Part shown: positions 50,785 through 59,836 of the stretch, piece after piece
Layout of the letters: each line of letters opens with the position of its first letter
Position numbering within the stretch: position 1 is the stretch's first letter
Origin: JBIOJM01 sp044450785
GTDB lineage: Bacteria; Planctomycetota; Planctomycetia; Isosphaerales; Isosphaeraceae
Assembly: GCA_044450785.1 (NCBI GenBank)
Contig: JBIOJM010000002.1
Coordinates: forward strand, 16,808-80,807
Direction: 5' to 3'
Length of the DNA stretch: 64,000 nt
Notes under the pieces: model-generated
The model's input: only the letters and a program-made list of their open reading frames with translations
Database searches by the model: none
Told to the model about the DNA's origin: nothing
Program-made: the position numbers and the translations under genes

Positions 50785-52053
50785 TCAAACCTGGGAGGGC
50801 ATTTCGAACCGGCTGCTGTATTCACGAGCCAGAAGGGAATCGGCCGCGGCATCGTGGAACGATTCTTTGACGGCGTCGAACGTGAGTTTCTTGCCGGTGC
50901 GATAGGCGATGTTGCCGAGGTGGCAGAGCCGGGTGCTCAAATGGCCGGTCTCGATGTCGGCGTTTGGCTTCTCACGGCTCTTGACGCAGTCAAGGAAGTT
51001 CTGGACGTGCTTCGCCTGGCCCTCACCGGTCACTTTGCCCTTGGAGCCGTCTCCGTCCTCGATCCGCCAGCCGTGATCGTCGATCAAGAGGGTCCCCTTG
51101 TCGCCGTAGAAGGCGACGCCGAAGCCACTTCCTTCGGTCGGGTGTTTGGACCACATGCGGTGTTCCCAGGCGAGGCAGGCGCCGGGGAACTCCCAGGTCA
51201 CGAGCTGGGTGTCGGGCACTTCTTGGTCGTCGTCGAAGACGTACTTGCCGCCACCGGAGCTGACGGTGATGGGCGCATCTGCGCCCAAGCCCCAGCGGGC
51301 GATGTCGACGCCGTGGACGCCGTTATTCCCCAGCTCGCCGGTGCCCCAATGCCAGAACCAGTGCCACTTGTAATGGAACCTGTTGGGGTAGAACGGGCGG
51401 TCGGGTGCGGGCCCCTGCCACATGGCGTAGTCGACACCGGCGGGCACCGGGCCGGGCTTGCCGTGGCCGATATTCTCCCGCTCTTGATGGATCCAGGTGC
51501 GGGCCATGCCGACCTTGCCCACCGCTCCCGCGCGAACGCGCTCGACGGCTTCCTGGACGTGCGGCGTGCTTCGCTTTTGTGTGCCGAGCTGGACGATCCG
51601 TTTGTACTTTCGGGCGGCCTCGACCATCCGCCGCCCTTCGACCATGTTGTGGCTGGCCGGCTTTTCGACATACACGTCCTTGCCTGCCTGGCAGGCAAGG
51701 ACCGCCAGCAGGGCGTGCCAGTGGTCGGGCGTGGCGATCGTGACCGCGTCGATGGATTTGTCGTCGAGCAGCCGCCGGAAGTCTTTCTCGGTCCGCGGCG
51801 GCTTGCCGGCGATCTTCTGGACAGCATTGACGGGCTTCTCGAACATCGCATCGTCGACGTCGCAGACGGCCGCGACGTCCGCACCCGGATTGGCGGCAAA
51901 CAGCCGCGCATGATCGGTTCCGCGGTTGCGCAAGCCGATCACGGCGACCCGGACCCGCTCGCTCGGCGCGGCCCGGCCTGAGCGGCCGCTGCGGACAAAT
52001 AGACTCGCGCCCGCCGCACCCAGAAACACCCGACGGCAATGCTGCGTCTTCAT
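50785..52053 (-). CDS. Gfo/Idh/MocA family oxidoreductase, Tat-exported
   Basis: ATG 52053 follows GGAGAC at seven bases. The N-terminus CRRVFLGAAGASLFV with its twin arginine is a Tat signal. The mature domain has the NAD(P)-binding VRVAVIGLRNRGTDHARLFA, the conserved VEKPASHNM and the C-terminal domain with GWRIEDGDG and AKHVQNFLDCVKSREKPNAD. The 422-residue length fits planctomycete members that act on sugars or cyclitols in the periplasm. Substrate unknown. The D-threonine-aldolase-like gene follows in the same direction. Confidence 0.93.
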   Translation of the reverse strand: MKTQHCRRVFLGAAGASLFVRSGRSGRAAPSERVRVAVIGLRNRGTDHARLFAANPGADVAAVCDVDDAMFEKPVNAVQKIAGKPPRTEKDFRRLLDDKSIDAVTIATPDHWHALLAVLACQAGKDVYVEKPASHNMVEGRRMVEAARKYKRIVQLGTQKRSTPHVQEAVERVRAGAVGKVGMARTWIHQERENIGHGKPGPVPAGVDYAMWQGPAPDRPFYPNRFHYKWHWFWHWGTGELGNNGVHGVDIARWGLGADAPITVSSGGGKYVFDDDQEVPDTQLVTWEFPGACLAWEHRMWSKHPTEGSGFGVAFYGDKGTLLIDDHGWRIEDGDGSKGKVTGEGQAKHVQNFLDCVKSREKPNADIETGHLSTRLCHLGNIAYRTGKKLTFDAVKESFHDAAADSLLAREYSSRFEMPSQV

Positions 52054-52170
52054 CGATCGTCTCCTGTGGCTGGTCCGAGTGGATTGCGTAACAGGAATTT
52101 TCCCCGCCCTCGAGACCAGATGCAAGGGACGGGGGTGTTGTTCAAAGGTTTTGACTGTCGATTGCCCGCC

Positions 52171-54549
52171 TTACTTCCCGCTCGGCGGCACCGCCCCCGA
52201 TCGCGCCCGATCGATGGCGAAGTCAACGAGTTCACGACAGCGGAAGAATCCCTCCCAGAAGTTGTGTCCCTGTCCCTGGACCACCACCAGGGTGACGGCG
52301 TCCGCCGCACCCGCGGCCCGATAACGCGCCGCGAACTCAGCGGAGTTTTCCTTGAGCGGCACGACTTTGTCCTGGGCTCCGTGGATGAGGAAAGCGGGCA
52401 CGCGACGCTTTGCGAGAACGCCGACGCGCTCGATGGGGTTAAGCTCGAGCAACCGGGGCTCGAGTTGGGCGGGGGTCAGGTCGTAGGCGGGGGCCGCCTT
52501 GTCCAGCCCCGGGTAGGTCCGCAGATCGAAGACGGGATAGAGCCCGGCGATTCCGGCGACCTTGTCCGGGTTCTCGGCGGCCCAGCTCGTGACCCACAGG
52601 CCGCCGCGGCTCCGCCCCAGCAGGCACGGCCTGGTCGCAAAGCCCCGCCTCTCAGTCAGCTCGCGATAGAACTCCGTGAAGAGACGGCGACCCCGCGGAC
52701 CGCCGTAGGCCTCACCGACGTCAATCCCCGCCACGGCAACCCCGGCGGCGAGAAACTGCTCGTGCATCCATTTCTCGTGGGAGTCGGGATACCCTGGCAG
52801 CGTCGGTGCATAAAAAATCCACGGCTGGGGAGTGCGGCGCTTGTCCCCGGCCGGCGTCAAGATAAAGGCCGGCCGCCCGGCGATGACGAATGATTCGCCG
52901 GGAAGGATCAGCTCCTTGACAGGCTTGACCGTGCCGGCCGCTTGACCGGCTTTCAGGTCGTCTCGTGCGAGTGCAATGAACTCGTCGCGTCGCTGCTGCC
53001 ACCGCTCGGCCAGCTCGTGGACTTTCGCGGGGTGCTGCCGCGCGCGATTTCGCGTCTCGGTGCGGTCGGTTGCGAGGTCGTACAGCTCCCAGGGCCCGTC
53101 CCGACCAGCGGCAACGAGCTTCCAGTCGCCCATGCGGATCGCACGGTTCCCTTCGTGCTCCCACCACAGGTCGTCGTGTCTCACTGTCCCGTCGCGGGCG
53201 AAGGCCGGCACGAGGCTCTTGCCGGGGGGCGCGGGGATGGGCCGGCCGTCCCCGGCGTCGGGGAGGCGTGCTCCGGTTACTTCCCGGATCGTCGGCACGA
53301 GGTCGATCACGTGGCCGGGGTCGTGGCGGAGCCCGCCCAGGGTGGGAAGGCCTTTCGGCCAGTGAACGATGAGGGGCGTCGCGATGCCCCCTTCGTGGAC
53401 CCAGGTCTTGTGGCGGCGGAACGGCGTGTTGGCCACCGTGGACCACCCTGGTCCCAGGCAAAGGTGCGTGGCGGCCGAGCCGGGGACGGCCGCCGGGTCG
53501 TGACCGTCGTCACGGACCATGATCTCCGCGCTCGCGCCGTTGTCGGACAGGAAGAGAATCAGCGTGTTCTCGAACGCACCCATCTTGCGGAGCTGATCCA
53601 GTACCCGGCCGATCTCTCGATCCAACCGGTCGACCATCGCGGCCTGGACGGCCATCTTCGCCGCCTGGAACTCGCGCTGGAGGTCGGTGAGCGTGCCCCA
53701 CGGCACCGGCCGGTTGACCTCGCCGGGGCCAAGTAGCCGGAGGGCATCGGGCAAGTGGTAAGGTGGACCGACCTCGCGCTCCACGTCCGAAAGGCGGCCG
53801 CTGACGAGGCCCAAGTCCTGGATCCGTTTCCAGCGCTCCGCGCGGACGGCCTCCCAGCCTTCAAGGTACCGCCCGTGGTAACGGGCAATGTCATCCGGCC
53901 GCGCCTGCAGAGGGAAATGCGGCGCCGTGAAGGCGAGATAGAGGAAGAACGACTGGCCGCCATGCTTCGCCGCATGTTCCGCGAGGTACTTGATGCCATG
54001 GTCGGCGATGGCGGTCGTTGCATAGTATCCGGTCCCAGGCTCGACCGGCGGTAGCCGCCGGTCGTCCTCGAAGTGGACGCGCGGACGGAAGTAGCGCCCG
54101 ACGTCCTCCAAGAGGTAGGAGCGATCAAACCCGTTGGCCATTGGCATCCCGTCAAGGTGCCACTTGCCCGAGTGGTAGGACCTGTACCCGATCGGACGGA
54201 GCATCTCGGGCAGCAACTTCGCCCATTTCGGACGAATGCCAGCGGTGCCGCTCGGTACGCCCGGCACCGTGTCGCGCCGGACCTGTTGAGCATAGTAGCC
54301 CGTGAGCAGCGCGGCCCGTGTCGGCCAGCACCGCGCGGTGTTGTAGAACTGCGTGAACCGCAAACCGCCCGAAGCCAGCCCATCCAGGTTGGGGGTCCGG
54401 ATCTCGCCGCCGTAGCACCCCAGGTCGGAGAAGCCGAGGTCATCGGCGAGGATGATCACGATATTGGGACGCGCCGGCCGTTCGCCGGCCGGCTGGACGG
54501 CGCCGGTCAATAGTGCCGCGAGAGCGGTGATCACGGTGCAAGCTGTCAT
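52171..54549 (-). CDS. Secreted sulfatase fused to an alpha/beta hydrolase
   Basis: ATG 54549 (or 54552, one codon before) with GACGAGG just upstream; 792 residues. After a signal peptide, the sulfatase domain begins PNIVIILADDLGFSDLGCYG and carries the formylglycine site C74-W-P-T-R78. Its bis-metal residues are seen in SDNGA and WVHEGGIATPLIVHWPKG. From about 560 a second domain appears: LLGRSRGGLWVTSWA with Ser647, and HGAQDKVVPL and GQGHNFWEG as acid and His sites, forming an alpha/beta hydrolase triad. The pair probably removes sulfate and an ester from one polysaccharide (inference). A sulfatase activator (anSME or FGE) is not encoded nearby. Confidence 0.9.
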   Translation of the reverse strand: MTACTVITALAALLTGAVQPAGERPARPNIVIILADDLGFSDLGCYGGEIRTPNLDGLASGGLRFTQFYNTARCWPTRAALLTGYYAQQVRRDTVPGVPSGTAGIRPKWAKLLPEMLRPIGYRSYHSGKWHLDGMPMANGFDRSYLLEDVGRYFRPRVHFEDDRRLPPVEPGTGYYATTAIADHGIKYLAEHAAKHGGQSFFLYLAFTAPHFPLQARPDDIARYHGRYLEGWEAVRAERWKRIQDLGLVSGRLSDVEREVGPPYHLPDALRLLGPGEVNRPVPWGTLTDLQREFQAAKMAVQAAMVDRLDREIGRVLDQLRKMGAFENTLILFLSDNGASAEIMVRDDGHDPAAVPGSAATHLCLGPGWSTVANTPFRRHKTWVHEGGIATPLIVHWPKGLPTLGGLRHDPGHVIDLVPTIREVTGARLPDAGDGRPIPAPPGKSLVPAFARDGTVRHDDLWWEHEGNRAIRMGDWKLVAAGRDGPWELYDLATDRTETRNRARQHPAKVHELAERWQQRRDEFIALARDDLKAGQAAGTVKPVKELILPGESFVIAGRPAFILTPAGDKRRTPQPWIFYAPTLPGYPDSHEKWMHEQFLAAGVAVAGIDVGEAYGGPRGRRLFTEFYRELTERRGFATRPCLLGRSRGGLWVTSWAAENPDKVAGIAGLYPVFDLRTYPGLDKAAPAYDLTPAQLEPRLLELNPIERVGVLAKRRVPAFLIHGAQDKVVPLKENSAEFAARYRAAGAADAVTLVVVQGQGHNFWEGFFRCRELVDFAIDRARSGAVPPSGK

Positions 54550-54602
54550 CATGGCCTCGTCTTTCCATGTCGCAGGGCTGTCGTGCCGTTCTGATCCTGG
54601 AC

Positions 54603-54774
54603 TCAACTGCTGACCTGCTCACGCACGAGTTCCCCGAACAGCTCCGGCCGCCGTGTCCGCAGCATGTAGTTGGCCAGGGCGCGTTCACGGGCCAGCGCGG
54701 CCGCGTCGAGGGTCGCCACGATCATCTCTTCCGAACCCGTTCATGCTCACCGCGGCCACACGGGTCGTTCTCAT
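54603..54774 (-). pseudogene. Carbon-nitrogen hydrolase (nitrilase) remnant with internal deletion
   Basis: The minus strand starts ATG 54774 with MRTTRVAAVSMNGF, a typical nitrilase-family N-terminus, and then, in another frame, gives EEMIVATLDAAALARERALA followed by NYMLRTRRPELFGELVRE to a stop at 54603, a typical C-terminus. About 85% of the gene between them, including the catalytic residues, is missing; the junction is near 54735. It is a clear internal-deletion remnant. Confidence 0.65.
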
Positions 54775-55127
54775 GGCTGCTCCTACCGCACTGGCGCTCT
54801 CCCAGCAGCACGGGATATCGCGTCGCGGTTCAGTACCGCCGTTGTGTCTTCAACGATCTGGAAGACCGTCCTCAAAAAGGCTCTTCTCATGATTGCTTCT
54901 CTCGTAACGATCATCGTTCGCACGAGCCGGCACGACATTCTAGCGTCACTCTCCGATCCGTGTCATCGGTGCGATCCGTGGTTGATTCTTCCTGGTTCTC
55001 GAGTACCAGCCATCCGCGTCATCCGTGGTCGCGGGGTGAATTCCCGGTGGGTGGTTGCTTTCCGCGAGCCGCGGGCGACAATCGGGACCGAACCACGGAA
55101 ATGTCGATCTTGTCGAGGGAAGCAACC
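54775..55127. other. Intergenic region with mosaic repeats
   Basis: The stretch at 54957-55035 contains repeated short phrases such as ATCCGTG, in the style of planctomycete intergenic mosaic repeats. No gene is supported. The upstream region of the S15 hydrolase gene lies at its end. Confidence 0.4.
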
Positions 55128-57053
55128 ATGCCGTTTCGAAGGCCCGTCCTTGCCGTCCTGGTCGTGATCGCCGTGTCGGATCTGCTGGTCGGTCGGAACT
55201 CCGGGCGACTGCTCGCACAGCCGCCCAAGGTGAATCCGCGGCCGGCTGAGTTTGGCGTGGTCGTCGAGAAGGACCTGATGATCCCGATGCGCGACGGAAT
55301 CCGCCTGGCCGCCGACGTTTATCGGCCGGCCCGCGACGGCGAGCCGGCTGCCGGCCGGTTCCCCACCCTGCTGACTCGCACGCCCTATAACAAGGACGGT
55401 ACCAGCAGCGAAGGCCGCTATTACGCCGAGCGAGGCTACGTCGTGGTCGCCAACGACGTCCGTGGACGTTATGCGAGCGAGGGAGTCTGGCGATTGATCG
55501 TTGACGATCCCGAGGACGGCTTCGAAGTCGTCGAGTGGATCGCCCGGCAAGATTGGTCCGACGGCAAGGTCGGCACCTTCGGCACCAGCTATCCCGGCGG
55601 CACCCAGCATGCGCTGGCGGAGATGAATCCGCCCCACCTCACCACGATGGTCCCCATCGATTCCGTGTCGAACTGCGGCGTCAGCGGCATGAGACACGGC
55701 GGGGCGTTCGAGCTGCGGTTCATGAACTGGATCTTCCAGACCGGCGCTCCCAACTCCAAGGCGGCACTCGCCGACCCGGCGCTGCGGCGGGCGCTGGTGG
55801 AGAACGGTCAGCGGATCCGCCAGCACGCCGATAACCTGCCGATCCGGCCGGGCACGACGCCTCTGCGAGTCGTGCGCGAGTACGAGTCGTGGCTCGTCGA
55901 GGCGATGCGCAGCGGGCCCGAGTCCCCGTTCTGGCACATCAAGGGAATGTCGGTCGTCGATCATGTGAGCGATTATGCCGACGTTCCCGTCTTGCACATC
56001 ACCGGCTGGTACGACTCATGGGCCCGCCAGGTCAGCATGAACTTCGAGGCGCTCGCGCAGGCCAAGAAATCACCCCAGCGGCTGGTGATCGGGCCCTGGG
56101 TCCACGGTGGGCAGAACGCGAACGTTGCGGGGGAAGTCGAGTTCACGCGCGAGGCGGGCATCGACCTTCTGGCTTTCCGGCTGCGGTGGTACGACCGATG
56201 GCTGCGAGGGGACAAGAACGGCGTGGACGACGATCCGCCCGTGCTGCTCTACATCATGGGCACCGGCGACGACCGCCGTTCGCCGGCCGGCCGGCTCCGG
56301 CACGGCGGCTCCTGGCGGGCCGAGCACGAATGGCCCCTGCTCCGAGCCAGGCCGACCTCGCTTTTCCTCAATCCAGACGGCACGCTTTCGAGCTCACCTT
56401 CCCCCCTGCCCTCCAGCTTCACGACATTCACGTTCGACCCGCACCATCCCGTGCCGACTGTCGGTGGCAATATTTCGTCGAACCAGGGCTTGATGACCAG
56501 CGGCGGCTACGACCAGCGGTCGCGGGACGACACCCACGCCGCCCTTGACCGGCTGCCGCTCTCGGAGCGGCGGGACGTGCTGGTGTTTCGCACCGCCCCC
56601 GTGCAGGCCGACCTGGAAGTCACCGGCACCACGCTGGTCAAGCTCTGGGTCGCCTCGACCGCGCCAGATACCGACTTCACCGCCAAGCTGATCGACGAGG
56701 TCCCCCCTAACCCGGATTATCCCCTCGGCGTCGACCTCAACCTGGGTGACTCGATCCTTCGGGTCCGTTACCGCGAAGGGCTCGACCACCAGGCGCATCC
56801 GCTCAAGCCGGGCGAGGTCGTCCCGATCACGATCACGCTCTATCCCAACGCGAATGTCTTCAAGAAGGGGCACCGCATCCGCGTCGACGTGTCGAGCAGC
56901 AATTATCCGCGGTTCGACGTCAACCCCAACACCGGGGACCCGCTCGGCGAATACCGCCGCATGGTGTCGGCCGACAACACCGTCTTCCACGACGCGACAC
57001 ATCCGTCGCAGGTGATTCTGCCGGTGATTCCTTTGTCTCCCGAGCTCCACTGA
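55128..57053 (+). CDS. CocE/NonD (S15 family) serine hydrolase, exported
   Basis: ATG 55128 follows GAGGGA by eight bases; the longer frame to 54567 is rejected. A signal peptide (RRPVLAVLVVIAVSDLLV) precedes the catalytic domain: MIPMRDGIRLAADVYRP, VVANDVRGRYASEG and the nucleophile S154 in FGTSYPGG. The C-terminal jelly-roll domain is present (DLEVTGTTLVKLWVAST, KGHRIRVDVSSSNYPRFDVN). Of 641 residues, the length is normal for S15 X-Pro-dipeptidyl peptidases and cocaine-esterase-like proteins. It cleaves a peptide or ester; the substrate is unknown. Confidence 0.92.
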   Translation: MPFRRPVLAVLVVIAVSDLLVGRNSGRLLAQPPKVNPRPAEFGVVVEKDLMIPMRDGIRLAADVYRPARDGEPAAGRFPTLLTRTPYNKDGTSSEGRYYAERGYVVVANDVRGRYASEGVWRLIVDDPEDGFEVVEWIARQDWSDGKVGTFGTSYPGGTQHALAEMNPPHLTTMVPIDSVSNCGVSGMRHGGAFELRFMNWIFQTGAPNSKAALADPALRRALVENGQRIRQHADNLPIRPGTTPLRVVREYESWLVEAMRSGPESPFWHIKGMSVVDHVSDYADVPVLHITGWYDSWARQVSMNFEALAQAKKSPQRLVIGPWVHGGQNANVAGEVEFTREAGIDLLAFRLRWYDRWLRGDKNGVDDDPPVLLYIMGTGDDRRSPAGRLRHGGSWRAEHEWPLLRARPTSLFLNPDGTLSSSPSPLPSSFTTFTFDPHHPVPTVGGNISSNQGLMTSGGYDQRSRDDTHAALDRLPLSERRDVLVFRTAPVQADLEVTGTTLVKLWVASTAPDTDFTAKLIDEVPPNPDYPLGVDLNLGDSILRVRYREGLDHQAHPLKPGEVVPITITLYPNANVFKKGHRIRVDVSSSNYPRFDVNPNTGDPLGEYRRMVSADNTVFHDATHPSQVILPVIPLSPELH

Positions 57054-57123
57054 GTTCCATTGGGCAAATTGTCGCTTTTCCTTTCTGGCGATACAATCAA
57101 GAACCGGACCGAAGATCAGTGCC

Positions 57124-57224
57124 GTAGGGTGGGTCGAGCTGCGACTCGTCGCGGCGAGGCCCACCGCGCGGGCTGTGGCGATCGGTGGGCCTCACGATGC
57201 CGAGCATCGTTCGACCCACCCTAC
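57124..57224. repeat. Long imperfect palindrome GTAGGGTGGGTC...GACCCACCCTAC
   Basis: The left arm (GTAGGGTGGGTCGAGC) and the right arm (GTTCGACCCACCCTAC) match closely, with an inner pair of GGCCCACC/GGTGGGCC. The whole 101-base element can fold into one long hairpin. It is flanked by the direct repeat GGACCGAAGATCAG at 57106 and 57256. REP-type extragenic elements of this shape are common in planctomycetes. Confidence 0.7.
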
Positions 57225-57298
57225 ATCCGGTTGCGGCGCGGCCGCGTTAGGAATTGGACCGAAGATCAGGTCGTGTGTTCGAGGGGCGGAGGTTGCTC

Positions 57299-57862
57299 AT
57301 GGCCAGTGCGACTCAGACGGCGGCCACGCTCGACGATTTGTATCGTGTGGACGGAAAGGCGGAGTTGATCGCCGGGAGGATCGTTCGACTCATGCCCAGC
57401 GGCGACGCTCCGAACTCCGCTGCCCTGGAAATCGTCGTGAGCTTGCGGGAGCATGCGCGGCGCACCGGAACCGGAGCGGCTTACACCGACGGGATCGGTT
57501 TCGCCCTGACACGGCCATTGCCTGGCGGGCGACAATCATTTTCGCCCGACGTTGCGTTCCACACCGGGCCTCGCCCTCAAAACAGGATGCGGTTCGTCGA
57601 TGGCGCGCCCACGTTCGCCGTCGAGGTTCGGAGCGAGAACGATTACGGCAACGCGGCCGAGGCCGCAATGTCCGCCAAGCGGGCCGACTACTTCGCCGCC
57701 GGTACGCTTGTGATCTGGGACGTCGATCCTGTCGCTCGAAACGTGACGGTGTACCGGGGCGACCCCGACGCGCCGAAGGCGGTATACGTCTCGGGGCAGC
57801 AGGCGGAAGCCGAGCCCGCTGTCCCCGGGTGGCGGATGGCCGTCGATGACATCTTCGTATGA
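57299..57862 (+). CDS. Uma2 family endonuclease-like protein, second copy
   Basis: ATG 57299 follows GGAGG by seven bases. The 187-residue product has Uma2 motifs: VDGKAELIAGRIVRLMPSGD, FSPDVAFHTG with the catalytic Asp, PTFAVEVRSENDYG and YFAAGTLVIWDVDPVARNV. It is only distantly like the Uma2 protein at 15181. The gene is convergent with the following gene (16 bases apart) and stands behind a REP-like palindrome. Confidence 0.88.
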   Translation: MASATQTAATLDDLYRVDGKAELIAGRIVRLMPSGDAPNSAALEIVVSLREHARRTGTGAAYTDGIGFALTRPLPGGRQSFSPDVAFHTGPRPQNRMRFVDGAPTFAVEVRSENDYGNAAEAAMSAKRADYFAAGTLVIWDVDPVARNVTVYRGDPDAPKAVYVSGQQAEAEPAVPGWRMAVDDIFV

Positions 57863-57877
57863 CGCCGAGGCACACTC

Positions 57878-59611
57878 TCAAGGGTTGGCTTGCTTGACCG
57901 GCACCGAGACGGCATGGAGGATGCTCTTATCGCCATCGTCCTGGACGAAGGCGACGACCGCGAGGTCATCGAGCTTGATCTCCGGCAGCGGGTTCTGGAA
58001 CGCATTCGACTTGGCGAAGTCGCTCAGGTAGGTTTCCTGGCCGCGCTTCCAATCGGCGAGGTCGAGCGTGACTTCGACCTTGCCCGCGCCGCCGGCGAGT
58101 TCCTTCCCCTTGGCGCCTCCCGGCAGGGCCCGGACGACGTGGTGGTGGAACCGGAGCTTGTTGCCGCCGACATAGCGGATTGATTCTTCGGTCAAGGCCA
58201 GGCGAAGCACCCTCTTGGGTTTCTCCTTTTCTTCCTTGGATTTCTCGCCGGTTGCGGTCACCAGGGCTGAGGCGACGATCTTGATCTGGTCGCCGGCGCG
58301 GCTGGCGGACAGAGTGATCTGAGCGCCCTTCGAGGATTCGAGGGTCTTGTCGATGATCGCGCGGTATTCGGTGTATTTCCCCTGGGAATTTCCCATACCG
58401 CCGCCACCGCCGGCTTCGCTCCGACCGTTGAAGAAGGTGGAGGGTGTACCGCGGACCTCGCTCCCGTAATACTGCTGGCGCGCCAGTGAGTCCTTGTTGG
58501 TGAGCGGGTCGGGGCCGGGGATGTGGAGGTGGTACTGGAGTCCGATGAAATCAGCCGGCTTGTACGTTTGCAACAAGCCGTCGAACGCGACGTCGGCCGC
58601 GACGCAGGGTGGGCATTGCGCTCCGGTGAAGAGCTCCATCAGGACGACCTGGTTGGCCTCGGGCTTCTTCCGGCCGGCGTAGAGGGTTGGTTTGAACGGG
58701 GGAACCTTGTGGTGGTAATCGTCATCGAGCTGGACCTCGAGCTTGGCGCGGCGAGAGTCGGCTTCCTTGGCCAGGTCCGCCATGCCGGCGAGCCGGGCCG
58801 CCTTGGCCAGGACCTCCACCACGGCCGCCTTTTTCTCGACCGCCTGATCGCTGACGCCCTTGTCGACCTCCTGCGCCAGCGCGACGCTCAGCTTGGCGAA
58901 GGTCTTCTTCGTCCCGATGGCCTTCAATGCCTTGAACCGGACCTCGCTGAACCAGGCGTCCCCGTAAGGCTTGGCCTCTTCGCTCCACTGCTTGACCAGG
59001 TTGTCAACCTTCTGGGCATCCAGTCCAGCCGCGTCGGCCCAGTCTAGCAACCCGCCGTAGAGCAGTTGGCTGTTCGGGGCACCGTGGTTGCCGTGGATCA
59101 GCTCCTCGAGTTTCTTGATCTTGGATTTGGGATCCGTCTCTCTCATTGCCGCCATGTATTGGGCGACCAGAGGACTCCGTTTGAGGTCCCCGACCTTCGC
59201 GTCCGTCGTCTTTTCCAACCGCGCGGGGAACAGCTCACCCTGGAAGGTATAAGTTCCCAGGATCTTGCCTGCGCTCGGGCCGTCCGGGACGAGCTTTCCC
59301 TCAAACCTCGTCTCGCCGGTTGGACCGCTCAGAGTGAACGTCAACACATCGCCTTTCTGTTCCAGTTTTTTGACCTGCGGTTTTCCCAGCAGTCTTTGCT
59401 GGGCGTCGACCAGCGTGGCGACGGTCTTGCCGTCTTGGGGGCTCAGCTTGATCAGCGCGAATTCATCGTCACCGTACGCCAGCACGACAAGTTTCCAGGT
59501 CCCGTCCACCTTGGCGTCGTCGGCCCTTACCGGCCATGTGACGCTCGTGTTCATTCCCATCACCAGGAGCGCCACGGCGAGCGCCGGCAATTTGACACGT
59601 CGGATTCGCAT
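57878..59611 (-). CDS. Exported thioredoxin-fold protein with CPPC motif
   Basis: ATG 59611; 577 residues. A signal peptide (RRVKLPALAVALLVMGMNTS) precedes about 120 residues of beta-rich sequence, a helical middle and then a thioredoxin-like domain with CPPC at 333-336 (LFTGAQCPPCVAADVAFDGL), plus a cis-Pro segment (GTPSTFFNGR). The C-terminal part is beta-rich. The arrangement resembles Omp28/DUF1223-like exported redox proteins. It probably handles disulfides in the periplasm. Partner unknown. Confidence 0.8.
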   Translation of the reverse strand: MRIRRVKLPALAVALLVMGMNTSVTWPVRADDAKVDGTWKLVVLAYGDDEFALIKLSPQDGKTVATLVDAQQRLLGKPQVKKLEQKGDVLTFTLSGPTGETRFEGKLVPDGPSAGKILGTYTFQGELFPARLEKTTDAKVGDLKRSPLVAQYMAAMRETDPKSKIKKLEELIHGNHGAPNSQLLYGGLLDWADAAGLDAQKVDNLVKQWSEEAKPYGDAWFSEVRFKALKAIGTKKTFAKLSVALAQEVDKGVSDQAVEKKAAVVEVLAKAARLAGMADLAKEADSRRAKLEVQLDDDYHHKVPPFKPTLYAGRKKPEANQVVLMELFTGAQCPPCVAADVAFDGLLQTYKPADFIGLQYHLHIPGPDPLTNKDSLARQQYYGSEVRGTPSTFFNGRSEAGGGGGMGNSQGKYTEYRAIIDKTLESSKGAQITLSASRAGDQIKIVASALVTATGEKSKEEKEKPKRVLRLALTEESIRYVGGNKLRFHHHVVRALPGGAKGKELAGGAGKVEVTLDLADWKRGQETYLSDFAKSNAFQNPLPEIKLDDLAVVAFVQDDGDKSILHAVSVPVKQANP

Positions 59612-59836
59612 AAACCTTCCTCGATGAATTTTCAGGGTAAAGAGCGACGCGGGATCGACAAACGCGAGCGTCTATCAGACACGATTGATCGCACCAATGG
59701 AAGACAGCGGGTGAAACTCGGTGTAAAATATCCTGATGCTCCCGTCTGCGAACGCGCGAACGTGGTCGAGCCAGTCATCCACCCGAAACGAGTGAGGTGG
59801 GGGGAAGCTCTCGGACGCATCGTAGGGGGATCGCCG
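59612..59836. other. Intergenic region between divergent genes
   Basis: These 225 bases separate the thioredoxin-fold gene (minus) from the caspase-kinase gene (plus). A plus-strand frame extends through them in phase with the latter, but the ribosome site AGGGGGA at 59824 supports ATG 59837. Confidence 0.5.
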
